The translations under genes and the position numbers were made by a program. The notes below the pieces were generated by a model. It was not told the DNA's origin, did no database searches, and was given only the letters and a program-made list of their open reading frames with translations. DNA of 64,000 nucleotides from Prolixibacteraceae bacterium (GTDB lineage Bacteria; Bacteroidota; Bacteroidia; Bacteroidales; Prolixibacteraceae), in contig JAIBEY010000068.1 of the NCBI GenBank assembly GCA_019459525.1, positions 1 through 64,000 of the forward strand, read 5' to 3'. Below are positions 8,831 through 16,156 of the stretch, piece after piece; position 1 is the stretch's first letter; every line of letters begins with the position of its first letter.

Positions 8831-11293
8831 ATGTTCGAAAAAATCAATCAACATACCGAAACTCCTTTGCGCCCTGCAACCAGCGAAGGCAATTTCTACG
8901 AATCAAAAACCAATCCCATCGGTCCGGGAATGAACGAACGCATCCAGAAACTCCGGAAACAGAGCGTTGAAGCCGAACCATCGTTATCGATTGAACGCGC
9001 GCTGCATGAAACCGCATTTTACAAGGAAAACTTCGGAAAAATGTCGATCCCGGTGTTGCGTGCTGCCAATTATTTAGATCATTGCCAAAAGAAAGCCATT
9101 TACATTGGCGACGGCGAGCTCATCGTGGGCGAACGTGGCCCAAAACCCAAATGCGTGCCTACTTTTCCTGAACTGACCTGCCACAGTGTGGAAGACTTAA
9201 ACGTGCTCAATACCCGCGAATTGCAGCGCTACACCATCAGTCAGGAAGATATTGATACCTATGCCCGCGAGGTGATTCCATACTGGGCCGGAAAAACCCA
9301 GCGTGAGCGTATCTTCAGCCATGTTCCACAGGAATGGCGATTGGCTTACGAAGCCGGAATGTTTACTGAGTTTATGGAGCAGCGCGCACCTGGGCACACT
9401 ACTTTGGACGGAAAAATTTATCGCAAAGGGATGCTGGATTACAAACGTGAGATTGCTGCCAACCTGGCTTCGCTCGATTACCTCAACGATCCGGAAGCCA
9501 CCGATAAATCGGAAGAATGGAAAGCCATGGACATTTCGTGCGATGCAGTCATCCTTTTTGCTGAACGCCATGCGGCTTTAGCTGAAGAAATGGCCGCTAC
9601 TGAAACCGACGTAACCCGGAATGCCGAACTCCTGAAAATCGCAGAAGTTTGTCGCTGGGTTCCGGCCAATGCACCGCGCAACCTGTGGGAAGCCATCCAG
9701 ATGTACTGGTTCGTTCACCTCGGGACCATTACCGAACTGAACGGCTGGGACGCCATGAATCCGGGACATTTCGACCAGCATTTAGCTCCTTTCTACAACC
9801 AGGGAATTGCCGATGGAACACTCACCCGCGAGCAAGCCAAAGAACTGATTTCGTGTTTCTGGATCAAGGTTAACAACCATCCGGCGCCACCCAAAGTGGG
9901 AATCACCGCCCGCGAAAGCGGAACCTACAACGACTTCACCAACATCAACATTGGCGGCATTAAAAGCGATGGCAGCGACGGAACCAGCGAAGTTTCGTAC
10001 ATCATGCTCGAAGTGGTTGAGGAACTGCATATTTTGCAGCCCGGAAGTTCGGTACACATAAGCGCCAAAACTCCGGATAAATTCCTGCACGCCGCAACCC
10101 GTGTTATTCGCCAGGGACACGGTTATCCGTCAGTTTTCAATCCTGATGTGTATGTTCAGGAATTGATGCGCCAAGGCAAATCGCTCACCGATGCCCGCGA
10201 AGGCGGATGCAGCGGTTGTATTGAGGTTGGCGCATTTGGTAAGGAAGCCTACCTGCTAACCGGCTACCTCAACGTTCCTAAAATACTGGAAGTCACACTG
10301 AACAACGGCATCAATCCAGTGACAGGCATAAAGGTTGGCCCTGAAACCGGCGATCCACGAACTTTCAAAAGCTATGACGAACTTTATGCGTCTTTCCTGA
10401 AACAGCTCGATTTTGTAGTCGATCTGAAAATGCGCGTGAGCAATTACATAGACCGCATGTTTGCCAAATATGCACCTGCGCCATTCCTTTCGGTAGTTAC
10501 CGATGATTGTGTGAGCCGCGGAAAAGATTATTACGACGGTGGTCCTCGCTACAACACCAGCTACATTCAGTGTTGCGGACTGGGAACTGTTACCGACAGT
10601 TTGGCTGCACTCAAAAAACATGTGTTCGAAGACCAGACTTTCAGCATGGATCGGGTTTTAAAGGCCGTTTTAAGCGATTTTAAAGGCGAAGAAGTATTGC
10701 GCCAAACCATCATGAACCGTACGCCTTTCTTCGGAAACGACGACGATTATGCCGATTCGATTGCCGTGAAAGTTTACGACGATCTGGTTGCAGCCATCGA
10801 CGGAAAACCAAACATCAAACCCGGTGGAAAATATCACCTGAACATGCTTTCGACTACCTGTCATGTTTATTTCGGAAAAGTAATGGGTGCCACACCAAAC
10901 GGACGCATGGCAGGCAAGTCCATTTCCGACGGAACTTCGCCATCGCATGGCGCCGACACTCATGGACCTTCGGCTGTCATCAAATCGATGACCAAATTCG
11001 ATCACATCAAATCGGGCGGAACTTTGCTGAACCAGCGCTTTCTCCCCAGTTTGTTGCGGAAAGAAGATGATGTAAAAAAACTTGGACACCTCATCCGGAG
11101 TTACTTTACCTTGGGAGGCCACCACATTCAGTTCAATATTGTTGATACGGCGACTTTGCTTGCCGCACAGGCTTGCCCGTCGGATTACAAAGACCTGATG
11201 GTTCGCATGGCGGGTTACAGCGACTATTTTAACGACATGAATGCTGACCTTCAGCAGGAAGTGATTGAACGCACCGAAAACGATGGTTTCTGA
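8831..11293 (+). CDS. Glycyl radical enzyme, trans-4-hydroxy-L-proline dehydratase (HypD)-like
   Basis: The protein has 820 residues with a PFL-like domain and a C-terminal glycyl radical loop RMAGYSDYF (radical glycine G795). The active-site loop GGCSGCIEVGAFGKEAY gives thiyl cysteine C463 and the CxE glutamate E465, the signature of dehydratase-type members. Resemblance in this loop and the C-terminus is closest, from memory, to HypD, which dehydrates trans-4-hydroxy-L-proline to pyrroline-5-carboxylate under anoxia. The expected partner pyrroline-5-carboxylate reductase (proC) is not adjacent. The first 33 residues precede the usual start: an internal ATG at 8930 would give 787 residues, close to HypD length. 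Family placement is sure; substrate is inferred. The activase follows 56 bp downstream. Confidence 0.75.
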   Translation: MFEKINQHTETPLRPATSEGNFYESKTNPIGPGMNERIQKLRKQSVEAEPSLSIERALHETAFYKENFGKMSIPVLRAANYLDHCQKKAIYIGDGELIVGERGPKPKCVPTFPELTCHSVEDLNVLNTRELQRYTISQEDIDTYAREVIPYWAGKTQRERIFSHVPQEWRLAYEAGMFTEFMEQRAPGHTTLDGKIYRKGMLDYKREIAANLASLDYLNDPEATDKSEEWKAMDISCDAVILFAERHAALAEEMAATETDVTRNAELLKIAEVCRWVPANAPRNLWEAIQMYWFVHLGTITELNGWDAMNPGHFDQHLAPFYNQGIADGTLTREQAKELISCFWIKVNNHPAPPKVGITARESGTYNDFTNINIGGIKSDGSDGTSEVSYIMLEVVEELHILQPGSSVHISAKTPDKFLHAATRVIRQGHGYPSVFNPDVYVQELMRQGKSLTDAREGGCSGCIEVGAFGKEAYLLTGYLNVPKILEVTLNNGINPVTGIKVGPETGDPRTFKSYDELYASFLKQLDFVVDLKMRVSNYIDRMFAKYAPAPFLSVVTDDCVSRGKDYYDGGPRYNTSYIQCCGLGTVTDSLAALKKHVFEDQTFSMDRVLKAVLSDFKGEEVLRQTIMNRTPFFGNDDDYADSIAVKVYDDLVAAIDGKPNIKPGGKYHLNMLSTTCHVYFGKVMGATPNGRMAGKSISDGTSPSHGADTHGPSAVIKSMTKFDHIKSGGTLLNQRFLPSLLRKEDDVKKLGHLIRSYFTLGGHHIQFNIVDTATLLAAQACPSDYKDLMVRMAGYSDYFNDMNADLQQEVIERTENDGF

Positions 11294-11299
11294 TATTAT

Positions 11300-11334
11300 T
11301 AATCCTGACAGGTTTTGAAAACCTGTCAGGATTA
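11300..11334. repeat. Perfect palindrome between glycyl radical enzyme and activase
   Basis: Two 17-base arms (TAATCCTGACAGGTTTT and its exact complement) flank one base. It sits inside a 56-bp gap of an apparent two-gene operon. Sequences of the CCTGACAGG...CCTGTCAGG type recur between genes in Bacteroidota. It could act as a partial terminator or mRNA stabiliser that sets the enzyme-to-activase ratio (inference). Confidence 0.8.
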
Positions 11335-11349
11335 GGCTAACAAAAAACA

Positions 11350-12258
11350 ATGAATCAACCTTTTATCTTCGATATAAAACGTTACGCCATCAACGACGGA
11401 CCAGGCATCCGGATGGTTGTTTTTACCAAGGGCTGCAACCTGAACTGTGCCTGGTGTCACAATCCTGAAAGTATTTCGGCCTGTCAGGAAAAAATGTATG
11501 CGCCCAATAAGTGTATCGGCTGTAGTACCTGCGTAGAAGCTTGTCCTGAAAAAGCGCTCGCTTTAACTGCCGGAGGAATTATTACCGATACTGAACGCTG
11601 TAACCTTTGCGGAATATGCGCCGAAGTTTGTCCGACCAAGGCCATCGAAATGTCGGGTTACACGATGTCGGTTGACCAGATCGTGAACGAGATTGAGAAA
11701 GAGCGCATTTTCTTTGATCAGTCGGGAGGTGGAGTTACCTTTTCGGGTGGGGAGCCCATGCTGCATCACGAATTCCTGATTCAGCTTCTGGACGAATGTG
11801 GCCGTCGAAAAATTCACCGGGCTATTGACACGGCCGGACTGGTGAATACCGAAATTTTGCTTGAAGTGGCTAAACGAACTGACCTTTTTCTCTATGACGT
11901 GAAAATGATGGACTCTGAAAAACACCGCAGATGGATAGGCGTTCCGAACGAAAAAATACTGGAAAACCTGAAAATGCTGGCAGCAACCGGAGCCAATATT
12001 ACTATTCGTATTCCGTTGATTGGCGGAATAAACGATGATACTGAAAACATGGAAGCTACGGCAAAATTTGTAGCTGCGCTCTCAGGAGAGAAAAAAGCCG
12101 TCAACCTATTACCATACCACAAAATTGCCCAAACCAAATACCAGAAACTCGGACGTTCCGAAGAATTTCAGCTTTTGCAGGAACCTACCAAAGAAGCACA
12201 ATTACGAGCTATAGATATTTTTCAGGAACATGGGATTGAGGCAAGTATTGGCGGATAA
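11350..12258 (+). CDS. Glycyl-radical enzyme activase (radical SAM)
   Basis: The 302-residue protein has the radical SAM cluster motif at C29, C33, C36 (CNLNCAWC). An inserted ferredoxin-like region holds two further 4Fe-4S motifs, C55/C58/C61/C65 and C84/C87/C90/C94. SAM-binding residues SGGEP lie at 132-136. It should reductively cleave SAM to make the glycyl radical on the enzyme encoded just upstream. The extra clusters are usual for activases of the dehydratase/lyase branch and absent from pyruvate-formate-lyase activase. Placement 56 bp downstream with no other candidate partner nearby makes the pairing secure. Confidence 0.92.
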   Translation: MNQPFIFDIKRYAINDGPGIRMVVFTKGCNLNCAWCHNPESISACQEKMYAPNKCIGCSTCVEACPEKALALTAGGIITDTERCNLCGICAEVCPTKAIEMSGYTMSVDQIVNEIEKERIFFDQSGGGVTFSGGEPMLHHEFLIQLLDECGRRKIHRAIDTAGLVNTEILLEVAKRTDLFLYDVKMMDSEKHRRWIGVPNEKILENLKMLAATGANITIRIPLIGGINDDTENMEATAKFVAALSGEKKAVNLLPYHKIAQTKYQKLGRSEEFQLLQEPTKEAQLRAIDIFQEHGIEASIGG

Positions 12259-12286
12259 AATTAATCCTTTGCTTTAGTGGACAGGC

Positions 12287-12709
12287 TTATTTGATTTTGG
12301 TTTTCAACTCAATCAATTTCACCACATTCTCCAAATCTTCATCCGTACGCATTTCGATAGAAATAGCGCGGAGCTTCCCGTACCGTTTGGCATTCTTAAA
12401 CTCTTCTTTGATGTTATCCGGAAGGGCACTCGCCAAAAGAACAGATTCCGCTTTATCGCCAAGCCAAAAACTTACCCGGAAGGTATCCTTGATCACACCG
12501 ACCCAGTAAAGTGTATTTTTCTTCCGAAGTGCACGGTACAACCAGCTTTTGCCATCGTTGTAAAACCGCCATTCTTCAGTAATATCGAAATGCTTATCGT
12601 ACAAATAATCGACAAGCTGTTCCCAGTAAACATGATTCTCGCCAATGATTGAAAAAATCAATTCCTCGGTGGGCTGAACATTGGGGTCGGTTAATACAAT
12701 GGGTTCCAT
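12287..12709 (-). CDS. DUF3788 family protein
   Basis: The small soluble protein (about 140 residues from the ATG at 12707-12709) begins MEPIVLTDPNVQPTEE and contains EEWRFYNDGKSWLYR and a tryptophan-rich core, which I recognise as the DUF3788 family. Its fold and role are not established; members look like small ligand-binding or toxin-related proteins. An upstream in-frame TTG would lengthen it by 22 residues, but that stretch contains the -7 promoter box TAACTTTG (12755-12762), so the ATG is chosen. It stands alone between two transcription units. Confidence 0.75.
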   Translation of the reverse strand: MEPIVLTDPNVQPTEELIFSIIGENHVYWEQLVDYLYDKHFDITEEWRFYNDGKSWLYRALRKKNTLYWVGVIKDTFRVSFWLGDKAESVLLASALPDNIKEEFKNAKRYGKLRAISIEMRTDEDLENVVKLIELKTKIK

Positions 12710-12754
12710 AAGTTTCGGATTAAAGGGTGACTGATCTAATGTTTTACGAAGGTA

Positions 12755-12762
12755 CAAAGTTA
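12755..12762 (-). promoter_or_regulatory. -7 box (TAACTTTG) for the DUF3788 gene
   Basis: It matches the Bacteroidota consensus TAnnTTTG exactly and lies 46 bases upstream of the chosen ATG, giving a leader of about 40 bases. The -33 region is T-rich (TTTTTTGTTTTG) but its spacing is short. This box lies immediately after the queA terminator, consistent with a new transcription unit. Confidence 0.55.
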
Positions 12763-12773
12763 AGTTGTTCGAC

Positions 12774-12810
12774 AAAACAAAAAATCCCCGTCAACATCGG
12801 GTTAACGGGG
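12774..12810 (-). terminator. Rho-independent terminator of queA
   Basis: Minus-strand hairpin: CCCCGT and ACGGGG arms (12786-12791 and 12805-12810) with further GTT/AAC pairing inside, followed by ATTTTTTGTTTT. It starts 24 bases after the queA stop. Confidence 0.85.
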
Positions 12811-12834
12811 ACCTAAAATTTGGTGTATCGTTTT

Positions 12835-13884
12835 TTACAGAATCAGCATGGCATCGCCATAGGTTCCGAAACGGTATTTTTCTTTGATCGCTTCTTTGTA
12901 AGCTTTCATCAGGTGGTCGTATCCGGCAAATCCGGCAACCATCATCAGCAAAGTTGAAAGTGGTAAATGAAAATTGGTAATCATGCGGTTAGCCACACTA
13001 AATTCGTATGGAGGGAAAATAAATTTATTGGTCCAGCCTTCGTATGGTTTCAGATGACCCTGCGTGGATACCGAACTCTCGATGGTACGCATTACGGTTG
13101 TTCCAACAGCACAAATGTTGTGTTTGGCATCCCGGGCTTCATTAACAATCTGACAGGCTTCCTCTGAAATCCAGATTTGCTCCGAATCCATTTTATGTTT
13201 GGTCAAATCTTCCACATCTACACTCCGGAAGTTGCCCAAGCCAACGTGTAAGGTCACATAACTGAAGTTACATCCGGCTATTTCAAGACGTTTCATCAGC
13301 TCGCGGCTAAAGTGAAGTCCGGCAGTTGGGGCAGCAACAGCACCTTCGTGTTTGGCAAAAATGGTCTGATAACGATCTTTGTCTTCAGGGGTAACCGCAC
13401 GTTTAATGAATTTGGGTAGCGGAGTTTCGCCCAAGCCATAAAGAGTTTTTTTGAACTCGTCGTAAGGACCGTCAAATAAGAATCTCAGTGTACGGCCACG
13501 AGAGGTGGTGTTGTCGATAACTTCGGCAACCAACAAATCATCTTCACCAAAATAGAGTTTATTGCCAATACGGATTTTACGGGCGGGATCAACCAAAACA
13601 TCCCAAAGACGTTGTTCGCGGTTTAATTCGCGAAGCAGAAAAACTTCGATCTCAGCGCCGGTTTTTTCTTTATTTCCGTACAAACGAGCCGGAAATACCT
13701 TGGTATCGTTAAAAATAAATACATCCTTATCCCCAAAGTAATCAACAATATCTTTAAAAACCTTATGCTCAATTTTCCCGGTAGCACGGTGTAAAACCAA
13801 TAACTTCGACTCATCTCTGTTTGGAGCCGGATTCAGAGCAATCAACTCTTCGGGCAAATCGTATTTAAACTTTGATAATTTCAT
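12835..13884 (-). CDS. queA: S-adenosylmethionine:tRNA ribosyltransferase-isomerase
   Basis: The 349-residue protein has full QueA length and begins [17 protein letters not shown], with family signatures [36 protein letters not shown] and the C-terminal [19 protein letters not shown]. It transfers the ribosyl part of SAM to 7-aminomethyl-7-deazaguanine in tRNA to form epoxyqueuosine at the wobble position of GUN anticodons. It follows truB by 93 bp, in the same order as in many Bacteroidota, and ends in a clear terminator. It is cytoplasmic and housekeeping. Confidence 0.97.
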   Translation of the reverse strand: MKLSKFKYDLPEELIALNPAPNRDESKLLVLHRATGKIEHKVFKDIVDYFGDKDVFIFNDTKVFPARLYGNKEKTGAEIEVFLLRELNREQRLWDVLVDPARKIRIGNKLYFGEDDLLVAEVIDNTTSRGRTLRFLFDGPYDEFKKTLYGLGETPLPKFIKRAVTPEDKDRYQTIFAKHEGAVAAPTAGLHFSRELMKRLEIAGCNFSYVTLHVGLGNFRSVDVEDLTKHKMDSEQIWISEEACQIVNEARDAKHNICAVGTTVMRTIESSVSTQGHLKPYEGWTNKFIFPPYEFSVANRMITNFHLPLSTLLMMVAGFAGYDHLMKAYKEAIKEKYRFGTYGDAMLIL

Positions 13885-13977
13885 CTGTGCGTATATTTAT
13901 TTTTAGTTTTTATTGTATTGTTTGACGAATTTCTACCATTTACTTCGAATGCAGAACCCCGTTGTACGGAGCAATAT

Positions 13978-14691
13978 TCAATTGGTTTCAATCTCGTCCA
14001 AATTTTCCAGAAAATTTTGCACCTGCCAGGCATCTTCGAGTTTCAGTTCTCCTATCCGCGTACGGCACAACCCTGTAAGGTAAGCCCCGCAGGCGAGAGC
14101 TAGTCCTAAATCACGGGCTAATGCACGGATATAGGTTCCTTTGCTGCAAACAACCCTCAATACGAGCTGGTTTTGAGCAAAACGTTGAACTTCCAACTCC
14201 GAAATGGTAATTTGCTTAGGTTGCAGCACAATGTCATTGCCTTTACGGGCATGCTCGTAGGCTCTCTTGCCTTCAATCTTTACAGCGCTGTACACGGGAG
14301 GAACCTGATCTATTTCACCAATAAAGTCCTGGAGCTTTTCGTTTACCAGGTCCAAAGTGATATGATCGGTTGGAAAAATTTCATTTTCGGCAGTTTCCAG
14401 ATCATACGATGGCGTTGTTGCACCAAGTTTGATCGTGGCGATGTATTCTTTTTCTTTGGCCTGTAACTGATCGATATTTTTGGTTTCCTTGCCTGTACAA
14501 ACAATCATCAGGCCTGTGGCTTTAGGGTCGAGCGTTCCGGCATGGCCAACCTTTAATTTCTTCACTCCGGTTTTCCGAGTAAGGAAATTCCTTAGTTTCC
14601 GCACCAAATCAAAAGAGGTCCAATCCAGTTCTTTGTCAAAAAGAAGAATTTCACCTTTTTGAAAATCATACTCCCGCATGGATTTTCCCAT
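13978..14691 (-). CDS. truB: tRNA pseudouridine(55) synthase
   Basis: The 237-residue protein carries the TruB catalytic motif GHAGTLDPKATGLM (the Asp in this loop is the nucleophile), KEYIATIKLG and VVCSKGTYIRALARDLG. It isomerises U55 in the T loop of tRNAs. It is of the short bacterial type without a large PUA domain. An alternative ATG four codons in (MREYDF) is possible. A -7 box lies 60 bases upstream. In many Bacteroidota the gene between DUF3098 and truB is uppP; here that gene is missing. Confidence 0.96.
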   Translation of the reverse strand: MGKSMREYDFQKGEILLFDKELDWTSFDLVRKLRNFLTRKTGVKKLKVGHAGTLDPKATGLMIVCTGKETKNIDQLQAKEKEYIATIKLGATTPSYDLETAENEIFPTDHITLDLVNEKLQDFIGEIDQVPPVYSAVKIEGKRAYEHARKGNDIVLQPKQITISELEVQRFAQNQLVLRVVCSKGTYIRALARDLGLALACGAYLTGLCRTRIGELKLEDAWQVQNFLENLDEIETN

Positions 14692-14750
14692 CCTGAAACG
14701 CTTTAAAATAAGTGATTTGTAACATTGAAACCCGTCAAAATTTCAGGCCG

Positions 14751-14758
14751 CAAATATA
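14751..14758 (-). promoter_or_regulatory. -7 box (TATATTTG) for truB-queA
   Basis: An exact TAnnTTTG match 60 bases upstream of the truB ATG. The preceding sequence has a T-rich stretch but no well-spaced TTTG -33 element. Its presence suggests that truB-queA has its own promoter apart from the ftsX unit. Confidence 0.55.
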
Positions 14759-14979
14759 GCAATTCGATCGGCAAAAAACCAGACACGGATGGATTAGTTG
14801 AAATTGAAGGAAAGTGGAGGACGAAACCAAGGCAACAATTGCGAACCCTTTGACTTGCTAAAAGTTTACCAGAAACAGAAAGATCAATCTCACAAAGATA
14901 TCAATGCACTGAATTTCAGGCAACCATAAACCAGCTGATGAGCAGAACAAATGAAAGTAAAAACCTTGTTAACAGATTA

Positions 14980-15231
14980 TTATTTTTCAGCTTTCGGTTT
15001 CTTGATAATGGCATAAATCTCGAAAAGGAAACCAAAAAGAACGACCATTGGGGCCAGTGTAATTCTTCTGAAGCTAAAGATATCGGCATTAAAAACCGAA
15101 GGGCCACTGCTCTTTCCGCCCGTCATGAGCAGAAATCCTACCACAATAATCACAAACCCAATAACCATTAATTTCAGGTTTTCTTTACCCAAAGCAAAAC
15201 CTTCCATATTTTCAAGATATTTTTTAGCCAT
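14980..15231 (-). CDS. DUF3098 small membrane protein
   Basis: The protein has 83 residues from the ATG at 15229-15231 (a TTG three codons earlier is less likely). Two hydrophobic helices (about 23-40 and 55-75) have a short glycine/serine-rich loop between them (TGGKSSGPSVFN) and a lysine-rich C-terminus. DUF3098 proteins are restricted to Bacteroidota and almost always follow ftsX. Function is unknown; the location suggests a role with the division/envelope machinery. It begins 43 bp after the ftsX stop. Confidence 0.85.
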   Translation of the reverse strand: MAKKYLENMEGFALGKENLKLMVIGFVIIVVGFLLMTGGKSSGPSVFNADIFSFRRITLAPMVVLFGFLFEIYAIIKKPKAEK

Positions 15232-15274
15232 GACGATCAAAAATTTTGTGCGAAGTTAGAGTAAAAGTTACAAA

Positions 15275-16156
15275 CTAGTAAAACAATTCATCAAATTTTA
15301 ACCGGATGAATTTATTGACAGCCAAATAAGTAGAACCCCACGAGATTAAAACACCTATAAGCAGGTCGGCCACAAAAACGACCCCGAATATTTTAAAATC
15401 ATCCATATTCATTATTCCTGTCAGTTCCGAAGCATACGATAACATCAGGATCAGCAACAAGGCATTCGCCGCCATTGCTCCAATAATTCCGTACCAGATG
15501 CTTCTTTTTACAAAAGGCGCCCGAATAAAGCTATCAGTAGCCCCAACCATTAACATGGTATTAATAATAAACCGTTGCGAATAAATGGAAATTCGGATGG
15601 TATTATTGATTAATGCAGAGAAAATAAACAACAACAATCCGGAAAAGAAAATCAGGATTAAACCAATTTTCTTTACGTTCTCGTTAATGATGCTAACCAT
15701 ATCGCGCTGAAAAGTAACCTCTTTTACCTGCTGAAACTCCATAAATTTCTTTTCAAGCAAACTCAAATTCTCCGGATTGGTAAACGCGGCATTCAGTTTC
15801 ACGTCTATTGACGCAAAAAGCGGATTATATCCCAGAAAACCGGTAAAATCTTCACCCAGATCTTTTTTAAGCCTTTCGGCAGCCGTTTCCTTATCCACAT
15901 ATTCAACCGATTTTACAAATTCAGTGGCTTTCAAAGCGGTTTGTAAAGCAGTTACATCACTTTCCTGAATGTCATCTTTTAAAATCAAGGTCACCCCAAT
16001 ATTTTCGCGAACATACTTGGCTAGTCGCTCAGCATTTAGCAAAACCACACCAAGCAACCCAATCAGGAACAAAACCATTGATATACTGATTGTTGACGTC
16101 AGATATGATCTAAAAATACGTTTTTTAAGCTTTTGAGGCTGTGCTTTGCCTGTCAT
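15275..16156 (-). CDS. ftsX: Cell division ABC-type permease FtsX
   Basis: The protein has 293 residues. It has a cytoplasmic N-terminus, a first helix at about 22-43, an extracytoplasmic domain (about 45-160) and three C-terminal helices (about 165-275), the FtsX topology. Phrases such as VGATDSFIRAPFVKRSIWYG match the family's conserved intracellular loop. With FtsE it transmits ATP hydrolysis to cell-wall hydrolase activation at the septum; ftsE is not adjacent, as is common in Bacteroidota. The ATG overlaps the final base of the YfhO stop, so the two are translationally coupled. Confidence 0.93.
   Translation of the reverse strand: MTGKAQPQKLKKRIFRSYLTSTISISMVLFLIGLLGVVLLNAERLAKYVRENIGVTLILKDDIQESDVTALQTALKATEFVKSVEYVDKETAAERLKKDLGEDFTGFLGYNPLFASIDVKLNAAFTNPENLSLLEKKFMEFQQVKEVTFQRDMVSIINENVKKIGLILIFFSGLLLFIFSALINNTIRISIYSQRFIINTMLMVGATDSFIRAPFVKRSIWYGIIGAMAANALLLILMLSYASELTGIMNMDDFKIFGVVFVADLLIGVLISWGSTYLAVNKFIRLKFDELFY

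Noticed and set aside
14899-15107. Hydrophobic minus-strand frame between truB and DUF3098 as a uppP remnant
   Set aside because: The frame overlaps the DUF3098 gene in another phase and shows none of the UppP signature residues; it is a shadow of real coding sequence.
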